NCBI RefSeq assembly: GCF_900566055.1
Contig: NZ_UPHQ01000265.1
Span: forward strand, 1 to 50,441
Length of the DNA: 50,441 nucleotides
Reading direction: 5' to 3'
DNA from: Mycobacterium innocens
Lineage (GTDB): Bacteria > Actinomycetota > Actinomycetes > Mycobacteriales > Mycobacteriaceae
Below are positions 30,439 through 38,173 of this stretch, in pieces (the first letter of the stretch is position 1; every line of letters begins with the position of its first letter). The position numbers and the translations under genes were made by a program. The notes under the pieces were generated by a model that searched no databases, was not told the origin of the DNA, and saw nothing but the letters and a program-made list of their open reading frames with translations.

Positions 30439-31431
30439 CTACGTCGCCAGCGGTTCGCGGGCCAGAGCCCGCCGCGAATGGTCGAGCGTCATCCGGAACC
30501 ACTGCAGCGTCCGGCTCAGCCCGGTGCGGTGGTCGACCCGCGGCCGCCAGCCCAGCCGTTGCCGCGCCAGCGTGATGTCGGGGCAGCGGCGCTGCGGGTC
30601 GTCGACGGCCGGCGGGCCGAATTCGATCGCCGAGTCGCTGTCGGCCAGCGCACGAATCAGCTCGGCGACCTCGAGCACGGTCAGCTCGGTGGGGTTGCCG
30701 ATGTTGACCGGGCCGCCGAAATCGCCGCGGGCCAACGCGATCAAGCCGGCCACGGTGTCGTCGACGTAGCACAGTGACCTGGTCTGGGTTCCGGCGCCCG
30801 ATACGGTCAGCGGCTCACCACCCAGCGCCTGCCGGCAGAACGTCGGAACCATCCGGCCGTCGTCGGCGCGCATACCCGGCCCGTAGGTGTTCAAGATGCC
30901 GACCACCCCGACGCTGGTCCCGTGCTTTCGGTGATGAGCGAAGGCCAGCGCCTCCGCATAGCGTTTGGCCTCGTCGTACACGCTGCGCGGCCCGACGGGA
31001 TTGACGTTGCCCCAATAGCTTTCGGGCTGCGGATGCTGCTGGGGGTCGCCGTAGACCTCGCTGGTGGACGCCAGCACCAGCCGGCCACCACCACGCTGGG
31101 CGATCTCCAGAGCGGTGGCCGTGCCCTCGGATCCGGCCCGCAGCGTCGCGATCGGCAACCGTTGGTAGTCCAGCGGTGAAGCCGGTGACGCCAGATGGAA
31201 GACGGTGTCGAAGGCGACACCGACCTTGCCGATGACCGCGGGATCGCAGACATTGCCGGGCACGAAGCGATAACCCGGCCGCCCCCGCAGCCGGGCCGCC
31301 GCGGCCGGCGAGCTGGTGGACAGGTCGTCGAGGCTGACCACCTCGACCCCGGCCCCCAGCAGCTGTTTACACAGGTGAACGCCCAGGAACCCGGCACCGC
31401 CGGTCACCAATACACGCGACATTCCAGACAC
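30439..31431 (-). CDS. UDP-glucuronate decarboxylase-like (UDP-xylose synthase) SDR epimerase
   Basis: A 330-residue extended SDR. It shows GGAGFLGVHLCKQLL (NAD), HLASPASPLDYQRLPIATL, the GS.GT.ALE helix, STSEVYGDPQQHPQPESYWGNVNP and GPRSVYDEAKRYAE (YxxxK), the set that marks UDP-glucuronate decarboxylases, and NTYGPGMR. It would turn UDP-glucuronate into UDP-xylose. The UDP-glucuronate supply gene in this operon (UDP-glucose dehydrogenase) is broken, so substrate must come from elsewhere. Start is GTG 31431 or ATG 31422; the SigF-like promoter at 31441-31465 lies immediately upstream, making the mRNA almost leaderless. Confidence 0.85.
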   Translation of the reverse strand: MSGMSRVLVTGGAGFLGVHLCKQLLGAGVEVVSLDDLSTSSPAAAARLRGRPGYRFVPGNVCDPAVIGKVGVAFDTVFHLASPASPLDYQRLPIATLRAGSEGTATALEIAQRGGGRLVLASTSEVYGDPQQHPQPESYWGNVNPVGPRSVYDEAKRYAEALAFAHHRKHGTSVGVVGILNTYGPGMRADDGRMVPTFCRQALGGEPLTVSGAGTQTRSLCYVDDTVAGLIALARGDFGGPVNIGNPTELTVLEVAELIRALADSDSAIEFGPPAVDDPQRRCPDITLARQRLGWRPRVDHRTGLSRTLQWFRMTLDHSRRALAREPLAT

Positions 31432-31440
31432 CCGCGTCTG

Positions 31441-31465
31441 GTACCCGGGAATTCGATGATGAAAC
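31441..31465 (-). promoter_or_regulatory. SigF-type promoter of the epimerase-carbamoyltransferase operon
   Basis: On the minus strand GTTT (31465-31462), 15 bases, GGGTAC (31446-31441): a full match to the consensus. The start codon lies 9 (GTG) or 18 (ATG) bases downstream of the -10. Confidence 0.65.
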
Positions 31466-31467
31466 GT

Positions 31468-31493
31468 GTTTTACCAGCGGGATTCCGGGGTAG
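31468..31493 (+). promoter_or_regulatory. SigF-type promoter of the GT2 gene
   Basis: GTTT (31468-31471), 16 bases, GGGTAG (31488-31493). Its -35 lies two bases from the -35 of the divergent promoter at 31441-31465, so both may be served by one regulatory site. The ATG at 31505 is 11 bases after the -10. Confidence 0.55.
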
Positions 31494-31504
31494 TGGACTC
31501 GGAT

Positions 31505-32467
31505 ATGGCGGTCCCCTCTGCAAGCCGGCCCCGAACTTCTTTCGTGATCGCGACGCGCGATCGGGCCGACGAGTTGTGCACCGTCCTGGAACGTCTGCTC
31601 GACACCACCGGCTGCCCGATAGTAGTGGTGGACAACGCATCCCACGACTGCTCGGTGGCGGCGGCCGGCAGGTTCGCAGCCCGTTCCGGCGGCCGGTTGA
31701 CCGTCATACCGCTGACCCGCAACCAGGGTGCGGTGGCCCGCAATATCGGCGTGGCACATTGCAAGACACCATTTGTCGGGTTCTGCGACGACGATTCCTG
31801 GTGGGCGCCCGAGGCCGTCGGGTTCGCCGAGGTGCTGTTCGACGGATACCCCACCGTGGCGGTGTTGGCGGGCCGTACCGTTGTCTGGCCGCAGCACCGG
31901 GACGACCCGCTGGTCGACGAACTCGCCAACAGTCCGCTCGGTCGACACACGGCCTTACCCGGGCCGTCCATCCTGGGGTTCCAGGCCTGCTCGGCGCTGG
32001 TGCGCAGGGCGGCGTTCCAGGCGGTCGGCGGATTCAGCCCGATCCTGCACTTCCGGGGCGAAGAGGCGCTACTGGCCTGGGATCTGGCCGCGCAGGGTTG
32101 GGATCTGTGCTTCTCCCGTGCGCTGGTGGCATACCACCAGCCGTCCGCGACGCGAAAATCGAACCGTGTCCAGCACGCCCGCGTGCTTCGCAACGAGATG
32201 CTGACCGCGTGCCTGCGCCGGCCGGTAGACCGGTGCATCCGTGCTTCCGCCGAACTGGCGTGGGCCGCAGCGCACGACACCGCCCACGCCGCAGCGCTAT
32301 TCGAGGCACTCAGTGCCCTGCCGAAGGCGCTGCGACAGCGGCGCCGGCTGCCCGAGCCGGTCGAGAGTTCGCTGCGGCTGCTCGAAACGGTGAGCAGTAA
32401 CGTGATCCAGAGTCAGCCGGAGCGGCTGCCGGTGACCAAGCGTCGGGCCGGCACCACCTTGTCGTAG
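31505..32467 (+). CDS. GT2-family glycosyltransferase
   Basis: A 320-residue GT-A fold glycosyltransferase. It starts with a strand typical of GT2 enzymes (TSFVIATRDRADELCTVLERLL), then PIVVVDNASHD, RNQGAVARNIGVAHCKTPFVGFCDDDSWW (metal-binding DxD-type acidic cluster) and the acceptor region around GFQACSALVRRAAFQAVGGFSP with RGEEALLAWDLAAQGW. No membrane segments, so it works on the cytoplasmic face. Donor and acceptor unknown. ATG 31505 fits the promoter just upstream. Its last 55 bases overlap the end of the convergent GT4 gene. Confidence 0.85.
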   Translation: MAVPSASRPRTSFVIATRDRADELCTVLERLLDTTGCPIVVVDNASHDCSVAAAGRFAARSGGRLTVIPLTRNQGAVARNIGVAHCKTPFVGFCDDDSWWAPEAVGFAEVLFDGYPTVAVLAGRTVVWPQHRDDPLVDELANSPLGRHTALPGPSILGFQACSALVRRAAFQAVGGFSPILHFRGEEALLAWDLAAQGWDLCFSRALVAYHQPSATRKSNRVQHARVLRNEMLTACLRRPVDRCIRASAELAWAAAHDTAHAAALFEALSALPKALRQRRRLPEPVESSLRLLETVSSNVIQSQPERLPVTKRRAGTTLS

Positions 32468-33183
32468 ATGCGCTCGGCGTCGGCGGCGATCCGGTCCCAG
32501 GTATAGCGGGTCCGCGCCCGCTGCCGGCCGGACGTGCCCAGCGCTGCGCGCCGGCCCGGATCGCGGTCGGCCACCGGACCGTCCGGTGTAAAGGCGTCGA
32601 CCTCGACTCCGCACGGCACGACCGACGTCCGGGACCGGGCGCGGCCCATCCGGACCAGCTCGAACACCTCGTCGGTGCTGGTGGCCGCCACCCAGTCGGC
32701 ATCGCGGGCGACGGCGGCCTCGACCCCGATCCGGCAGCCCGGGCTGGTGTCGTCGGGCCCCTGGTGCAGTCGCTTGACCGAGCCCAGCGCATGGAAGGTC
32801 TGCACGGTCGGAATGCGGTGCGGCCGGGCGGCCCGCTGAGTGGCCAGGCCCGACATCCAGAAGTGGGCGTGCGCCACGTCGGGCGGCGCGCTCAACCAGT
32901 ACGCGTCCAGATACTGCGCGAACCCGTACATATATTGCAGCAGTTGGTCTTTGGTTAACGGGCGAGCCGGGCCTGCGGGCAGATGCGCGACGGTGTAGCC
33001 GTATTCGGTCTCGACGGAGTCGGGCAGCGCAGGGTCGTCGCGCCGGGTGTAGACGACCACCTCGTGGCCGCGCCGGGCCAGCGCGGCCGACAGCTCGGCG
33101 ACGTGCACGTTCTGACCGCCCGCGGCTACGCCACCCAGGTGGGCCAGGGGACTGGCGTGTTCGGAGATCATCGCGATCCTCAT
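32413..33183 (-). pseudogene. GT4 glycosyltransferase with internal deletion
   Basis: The first 200 residues are a normal GT-B N-terminal domain (MRIAMISEHASPLAHLGGVAAGGQNVHV, DVAHAHFWMSGL, TVQTFHALGSVKR, TSTDEVFELVRMG, VPCGVEVDAFTP). After DGPVADRDPG the sequence jumps to the extreme C-terminal motif RTRYTWDRIAADAERIYDKVV. About 150 residues, including the nucleotide-sugar site with its EGFG/E-type motif, are missing: 256 residues instead of about 400. Compare the intact paralogue at 38174. The ATG overlaps the stop of the upstream GT gene (ATGA). Activity is very unlikely. Confidence 0.75.
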
Positions 33184-34166
33184 GCCGGCTCCTTTCGGGA
33201 TTCACTGCACTGCTCCTCGATCAGGTGGTCCCACTCGGCGAGAAAGCGCTCCAGCGAGAAGCGGCCGGTCGCGAATTCCCGCGCCGCCTTGCCGGCGGCG
33301 ACCGCGCTCGCGTGGTCGTTCATGAACTCGCGCAGGCCGTGCCCCAACGTGTCCACGTCGGCGCTGACGATGCCCGCCTCGCCGGGCACCAGCAGCGGAG
33401 CCGTCGTGGTGCCGGCCACCACCACCGGCATCCCCAAGAACATCGCCTCGACCAGCGACAGACCCAGCGAGGTCCAGCGCGCAGTATGCAGGTACACGCG
33501 CCGGCGGGCGACCTGTTCCCACAACCGCGGAGCCGCGACATCGCCGCGCCCGGTCACTGCACCGCGGTTGACGGAAATGTCCTCGCTGCCGATGCCCCAC
33601 ACGTCGATGGGGGCGTACCCCGACAACGGCGCCAAGAGGTCGGCGCCGACGGTGCGCCACCGGCGCAGCGGTTCGTTGATCATCGTCGCCGCGCGCAGGA
33701 TGTCGCCGGTGTACAGCGGGCCGGGATCGGCGATGCCGTGTTCGATCACCCGGGTCGGCGCCGACCCGTTGTCCCACATCAGCCGGTTGAACTCGGTGAC
33801 GTGGACCAGCGGGATGTCGCTGCGGTCGGCAACCGGATGCCGGCTGCGCTCGGCGTACGGCCGCGGGGCGTTGTGCTCGACGTACACCGCGGGCACATCG
33901 CGGCCGGCACGGCGGCCCGTCCACCTGGCACACAGCGCGGCCTCGTGCGGGTTCTGCAGCACCACAACGTCGATGTCGTGCCGGCCCAATTCCGCCAGCG
34001 CAATCTCTTGCGCGTTGGGCCATGACCGCCCGGCCAGACCGCGGCCTTCGACACCACCCTCGCCGGCCAGTGGGATCAGGTACCGATGCCTGCCGGCCAC
34101 GAACGCCTGCGTCCAGGACCCGTGCACGTGCCACACCAGCACCGTCTTCACGTCACGCTCGGACAT
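33180..34166 (-). CDS. GT4-family glycosyltransferase
   Basis: A 328-residue GT-B fold glycosyltransferase without membrane segments. The N-terminal half has VLVWHVHGSWTQAFVAGRHRYL and DVVVLQNPHEAALCARW; the C-terminal donor domain has YLHTARWTSLGLSLVEAMFLGMPVVV, i.e. the family's E-x7-E-like loop around SLGLSLVEAM. The start is ATG 34166, four bases after the predicted transcript start; a TTG at 34199 would lie inside the promoter. First gene of a two-gene operon with the truncated GT4. Confidence 0.83.
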   Translation of the reverse strand: MSERDVKTVLVWHVHGSWTQAFVAGRHRYLIPLAGEGGVEGRGLAGRSWPNAQEIALAELGRHDIDVVVLQNPHEAALCARWTGRRAGRDVPAVYVEHNAPRPYAERSRHPVADRSDIPLVHVTEFNRLMWDNGSAPTRVIEHGIADPGPLYTGDILRAATMINEPLRRWRTVGADLLAPLSGYAPIDVWGIGSEDISVNRGAVTGRGDVAAPRLWEQVARRRVYLHTARWTSLGLSLVEAMFLGMPVVVAGTTTAPLLVPGEAGIVSADVDTLGHGLREFMNDHASAVAAGKAAREFATGRFSLERFLAEWDHLIEEQCSESRKEPA

Positions 34167-34176
34167 GGCGGGCCAA

Positions 34177-34201
34177 ATACCCTTGAGGTGATTCGTCAAA
34201 C
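34177..34201 (-). promoter_or_regulatory. SigF-type promoter of the GT4 operon
   Basis: On the minus strand GTTT (34201-34198), 15 bases, GGGTAT (34182-34177): a perfect consensus match. The ATG at 34166 is ten bases after the -10, so the mRNA is nearly leaderless. Confidence 0.7.
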
Positions 34202-34262
34202 GGCTTTTTCGGGGCGATTTCCGGTCCTCACGTTCGCGTTGGACCTATCCACCGGCAAGACG

Positions 34263-34286
34263 GTTGCCTAACCTTGAACTGGGTAT
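34263..34286 (+). promoter_or_regulatory. SigF-type promoter of the CheB gene
   Basis: GTTG (34263-34266), 14 bases, GGGTAT (34281-34286); counting GGTT gives a 15-base spacer. The ATG at 34298 follows 11 bases after the -10. It is divergent from the promoter at 34177-34201. Confidence 0.5.
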
Positions 34287-34297
34287 ACAGGGGTGGC

Positions 34298-35320
34298 ATG
34301 CAGGAGACCGGCGAACACAGCAATCTCCGCGGCGTGGTGGCGGTCGGCGCCTCGGCGGGCGGTGTGGAAGCGCTGCGGAGTCTGGCCGCCGGCCTGTCGC
34401 CGGACCTGCCCTACGCCTACCTGGTGACCCTGCACCTGCCACCCGGCGCACCCAGCGTCCTGGCCCGAATTATCGACAGGAGCGGACCCCTGCCGGCCGT
34501 CGCCGCCGAGCACGGCGCGCCGCTTCGCGTGGGACAAATCTATGTGGCCCGGCCCGACCGTCATCTGCTGGTCGGCGAGCAGTGCGTGCTGCTGTCTCAC
34601 GGGCCCACCGAGAACGGGCATCGTCCGGCGATCAACGCGCTGTTTCGTTCGGCGGCGTTGACTTACGGGCCGCGCGCCATCGGGGTGCTGTTGTCCGGAG
34701 TGCTCGACGACGGCGTGCTCGGGCTGGCCGCGATCCGCTCCCGCAGCGGCACCACCATCGGTCAAACGCCCGAGGACGCCCTGTTCTCGTCGATGCCGAC
34801 CAACGCCCGGAACGCCGGCGTGCTGGACCGGGAGGCGGCCGCGGCCGAGATCGGCTCAGTGCTGAAGGAGCTGTCTCACCGGGAAATCAAGGAGGTCACC
34901 ATGGAACCCGACATCGCGCTGGAGCTGGAGAACCGCATCGCCATGGCATCTCCGTTCTCGACCGACTTCGACGCCCAGCGACTCGGCACGTCCTCGGGTT
35001 ATACCTGCCCCGACTGCCACGGATCGCTGGTGTCCATCAGCGAGGGCCACTATCGCTGCCGCGTCGGCCATGCCTGGACGGCCGATGCCCTGCTGGCCGC
35101 GCGCGACGACGAGATCGAGGGCGCGCTGTGGGTGGCGCTGCGCAGCCTGCAGGAGAAGGCCAGACTGGCGCGGCATCTGGCCGGAAAATCCGGTCGTGGT
35201 CGGCTTTTTCAGCGCTACACGGCCCAGGCCGAGGAGACCGAGCGGGCCCTGGCCGTGCTCAGCCAGCGGCTATCGACCACTGTTCCCCGAAGCGGTGACC
35301 CCGGTGATGAGGGTGGCTGA
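34298..35320 (+). CDS. cheB: CheB-type methylesterase without receiver domain
   Basis: A 340-residue protein. Residues 1-190 form the CheB methylesterase domain with the catalytic Ser in VAVGASAGGVEAL, His in VTLHLPPGAP and Asp in GVLLSGVLDDG. There is no response-regulator domain, so it is not controlled by CheA in the usual way. The C-terminal part holds a zinc-ribbon-like motif (YTCPDCHG, then YRCRVGHAW) and a long helix, as in other receiver-less CheB proteins paired with CheR-PAS proteins. It would hydrolyse glutamyl methyl esters on an unknown protein. ATG 34298 has AGGGG upstream and fits the promoter. The stop overlaps the next gene by 14 bases. Confidence 0.88.
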   Translation: MQETGEHSNLRGVVAVGASAGGVEALRSLAAGLSPDLPYAYLVTLHLPPGAPSVLARIIDRSGPLPAVAAEHGAPLRVGQIYVARPDRHLLVGEQCVLLSHGPTENGHRPAINALFRSAALTYGPRAIGVLLSGVLDDGVLGLAAIRSRSGTTIGQTPEDALFSSMPTNARNAGVLDREAAAAEIGSVLKELSHREIKEVTMEPDIALELENRIAMASPFSTDFDAQRLGTSSGYTCPDCHGSLVSISEGHYRCRVGHAWTADALLAARDDEIEGALWVALRSLQEKARLARHLAGKSGRGRLFQRYTAQAEETERALAVLSQRLSTTVPRSGDPGDEGG

Positions 35321-36071
35321 GCACAACCGGCACGTGACGATCAACGTCGAGCGCCAGGACGGCGCGGTGGTACTGACGGTCGAGGGTGTGCTGGACAGCT
35401 TGACATATCGCGAGCTGCGCGACGCCGTCATCAAGGTGGCGCTGGAAGAACCGCGCGCGGTGCTCGTCGACGTGAGCCGCCTTTCGGTGCCGTCGGCCTC
35501 CGCCTGGTCGGTGTTCACCAGTGCCCGCTGGCACGTCAGCACCTGGCCGGACGTGGCCATCCTGCTGACCAGCCAGGACCCCGAGACTCGGCGGGTGATC
35601 ACCAGCGTCGGGGTGGCGCGATACGTGCCGGTGCACCCAACCCGTGAGTCGGCGCTGGGCGCGGTGGACGAACTGTCGCTACACAGTCGGCGACGCAGTC
35701 GCGCCCAGCTCCCGCCGACCGCGGTCAGCGTCCGGGTGGCTCGCTCCCTGATCCAGGCGTGGCTGACCGCGTGGGCCAGAAACGATCTGGTCGCGGTCGC
35801 CGCCACGGTAACGACGGTGCTGGTCGAAAACGTGCTCGCACACACCGACAGCGCGCCGGTACTGGTCGTGGAGAACTACCGCGACACCGTCACCGTGGCC
35901 GTGGAAGACAACAGTCATCAACCCGCCGTGCGGTACGAGGACGCCGCGGGCGGCACCGGAATGCTGTCCGGCCTGTCCATCATCACCGCGCTCTGCCGAG
36001 CCTGGGGCAGCACACCCACCTCATCGGGCAAGACGGTGTGGGCACTGGTCGGCCCCGAAAACCAGCTGTGA
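35307..36071 (+). CDS. STAS domain fused to a GHKL ATPase (anti-sigma/anti-anti-sigma-type protein)
   Basis: A 254-residue cytoplasmic protein. Residues 10-105 form a STAS domain (VVLTVEGVLDSLTYRELRDAVIKV, AVLVDVSRLSVPSASAWSVF, with Ser at the phosphorylatable position). Residues 130-250 form an RsbW-like HATPase domain (VVTTVLVENVLAHTDSAP with the N-box Glu/Asn, then VAVEDNSHQPAV and GGTGMLSGLSII). A kinase and its STAS substrate in one chain suggests self-regulated partner switching. Start is ATG 35307 or GTG 35304. It is sandwiched between CheB and CheR-PAS. Confidence 0.8.
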   Translation: MRVAEHNRHVTINVERQDGAVVLTVEGVLDSLTYRELRDAVIKVALEEPRAVLVDVSRLSVPSASAWSVFTSARWHVSTWPDVAILLTSQDPETRRVITSVGVARYVPVHPTRESALGAVDELSLHSRRRSRAQLPPTAVSVRVARSLIQAWLTAWARNDLVAVAATVTTVLVENVLAHTDSAPVLVVENYRDTVTVAVEDNSHQPAVRYEDAAGGTGMLSGLSIITALCRAWGSTPTSSGKTVWALVGPENQL

Positions 36072-36129
36072 CGTCGCGAGTAGTGTTCCAGTCCGTCGGA
36101 CCCCCTGATCGAATGCGAACGTCACAGCC

Positions 36130-37971
36130 ATGAACGCCACAACCGACGAGTCCTTCGAGGCCTTGTTGCGCTACATGCGGGATTCCCGCGGCTTCGACTT
36201 CACCGGCTACAAACGCACGTCGCTGATCCGCCGGGTGCGCCACCGGATGGATCAGGCCGGATACCGCTCCTTCGAGGACTATCTCGACGTCCTGCAGGTC
36301 AGCTCCGACGAATTCGCCGCTCTGTTCAACACCATCCTGATCAACGTGACCGCCTTCTTCCGCGACCAGGACTCCTGGGATTTCGTCGACACCGACGTGA
36401 TTCCCCGGATGCTGGCCGAGCGTGGTCCCAACGACCCCATCCGGGTGTGGAGCGCCGGATGCGCTTCCGGCCAGGAGGCCTACACCCTGGCCATGCTGTT
36501 GGTCGAGGCGCTGGGCGGCGACGCATTCCGGCAACGGGTCAAGATTTACGCCACCGACATCGACGAAGACGCGCTCGCCGAAGGACGCACCGCCGCCTAC
36601 GAGGCCAAGGCCGTCGAACCGGTGCCGCCCCACCTGTTGGCCCGCTACTTCGAAAAGGTCAACGGCCGCTACGTATTTCGCAAGGATTTGCGCCGCGCCG
36701 TCATCTTCGGCCGCAACGACCTGGTCAAGGACGCGCCGATCTCCCGCGTCGACCTGCTGGTGTGCCGCAATACGCTGATGTACCTCAACGCCGAGACACA
36801 GCGAAACGTGTTGAGCCGCTTGCATTTTGCGCTGGCACCGCAAGGTACGCTGTTCCTCGGGCACGCCGAGATGCTGTTGAGCCACGGTGATCGCTTCACC
36901 CCGCTGAGCCTCAAGAACCGCATCTTCCGCAAGGCCAACGGGCCGCACGGCAGCGTCGGCCGCTACCACCCCACGGCGGGTTTGTACGACCGGCAGGGCG
37001 ACCCGCCGGGCCCGACCACACTGCGCGACTTGGCTTTCCGCGCCGGCCCGGTGGCCCAGATCGTGGTCACCGGCGAGGACACCGTGGCCATGATCAACCA
37101 GCAGGCCGAGACGGTTTTCGGCCTTTCGGCCCGCGACATCGGGCGGCTGCTGCGCGATCTGGAAGTGTCCTACCGGCCCGTCGAACTGCGCACCTACCTG
37201 GACCAGGCCAAGTTGGAGCGGCGTTCGGCACGGATTCAAGACGTCAAGTGGCAGCGTCCGGGCGCCGACACGGTGTGGTTGGAGATCCACGTCAACCCGC
37301 TCGTCGACGCCCAGAACGGCCTGCTCGGGGTCTCGATTGTGTTCTTCGACGTCTCCGCGACCCGCGTCCTGCTCGACAAGGTCGTCCAGACCAACCGACA
37401 GCTGGAGACGGCCTACGAGGAGCTGCAGTCGACCAACGAGGAACTGGAGACCACCAACGAGGAGCTGCAGTCGACGGTGGAAGAGCTCGAGACCACCAAC
37501 GAGGAGCTGCAGTCCACCAACGAAGAACTCGAAACGATGAACGCGGAACTGCAGTCGACCAACGACGAGCTGCATAGCATCAACGACACCCTGCGCGAAC
37601 GCACTCTCGAGTTGGACGACGTGAAGAATCTGCTGGACTCGCTGATCAACTCGGTCCGCCTGGGCATGGTCGTGGTGGACCGGGAAATGCGGGTGGTGGT
37701 GTGGAACCGCGGCAGTGAAGACCTATGGGGGTTGCGCGCCGACGAGGCGACGGGCTCGCCGCTGACCTCGCTGGACATCGGACTGCCGATGGACAACCTG
37801 CGGCCGTTGATCGGCAACGCCTTCGTGGACCCCGACAGCTTCGGTGAAACGATGCTCGATGCGGTCAACCGCCGCGGCCGCCCGGCCCAGCTACGAGTCA
37901 CCTGTACATCCTTCCGGTCGGCTGGGGACCGGGTCGGCGGGGCGCTGCTGCTGATGGAGGTGGTGGGCTGA
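36130..37971 (+). CDS. cheR: CheR-type methyltransferase with PAS domains and a coiled coil
   Basis: A 613-residue cytoplasmic signalling protein. Residues 1-270 are a CheR methyltransferase (N-terminal helical domain, then RVWSAGCASGQEAYTLAML for SAM binding, YATDIDEDAL and VDLLVCRNTLMYL). A PAS domain follows (about 300-415; VAQIVVTGEDTVAMINQQAE), then a coiled coil of 7-residue repeats (ELQSTNE/ELETTNE, about 425-490) and a second PAS domain (510-613). It would methylate Glu residues on a target in answer to a PAS-sensed signal, opposed by the nearby CheB. No chemoreceptor is present here. Confidence 0.88.
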   Translation: MNATTDESFEALLRYMRDSRGFDFTGYKRTSLIRRVRHRMDQAGYRSFEDYLDVLQVSSDEFAALFNTILINVTAFFRDQDSWDFVDTDVIPRMLAERGPNDPIRVWSAGCASGQEAYTLAMLLVEALGGDAFRQRVKIYATDIDEDALAEGRTAAYEAKAVEPVPPHLLARYFEKVNGRYVFRKDLRRAVIFGRNDLVKDAPISRVDLLVCRNTLMYLNAETQRNVLSRLHFALAPQGTLFLGHAEMLLSHGDRFTPLSLKNRIFRKANGPHGSVGRYHPTAGLYDRQGDPPGPTTLRDLAFRAGPVAQIVVTGEDTVAMINQQAETVFGLSARDIGRLLRDLEVSYRPVELRTYLDQAKLERRSARIQDVKWQRPGADTVWLEIHVNPLVDAQNGLLGVSIVFFDVSATRVLLDKVVQTNRQLETAYEELQSTNEELETTNEELQSTVEELETTNEELQSTNEELETMNAELQSTNDELHSINDTLRERTLELDDVKNLLDSLINSVRLGMVVVDREMRVVVWNRGSEDLWGLRADEATGSPLTSLDIGLPMDNLRPLIGNAFVDPDSFGETMLDAVNRRGRPAQLRVTCTSFRSAGDRVGGALLLMEVVG

Positions 37972-38081
37972 CCGCCGGCCGGGGCAGTCAGGCCGCACAG
38001 CGACCCCCGGCTTCCTAGCCGCTCGGCCTTTCGCCACCGGATACCGGGTCGGTCCGTCATGCGAAACCGACCTCTCCGGCG

Positions 38082-38106
38082 GTTTCAACCGCGCCATAGT
38101 GGGTAA
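38082..38106 (+). promoter_or_regulatory. SigF-type promoter of the GT4 gene at 38174
   Basis: GTTT (38082-38085, preceded by G), 15 bases, GGGTAA (38101-38106). The leader to the ATG at 38174 would be about 60 bases and contains a full ribosome site, unlike the near-leaderless genes in the cluster. Confidence 0.55.
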
Positions 38107-38173
38107 TCTGCGCGCGTCGCGGAGCGCCCCAAGAAACGCGGGAAGGGAGTCGCGAGGTTCGGAAGGAGGTCCA

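Noticed and set aside
35983..37575. A 530-residue minus-strand frame
   Set aside because: It is antisense to the CheR-PAS gene; its VGGLQ repeats merely mirror the coiled-coil repeats.
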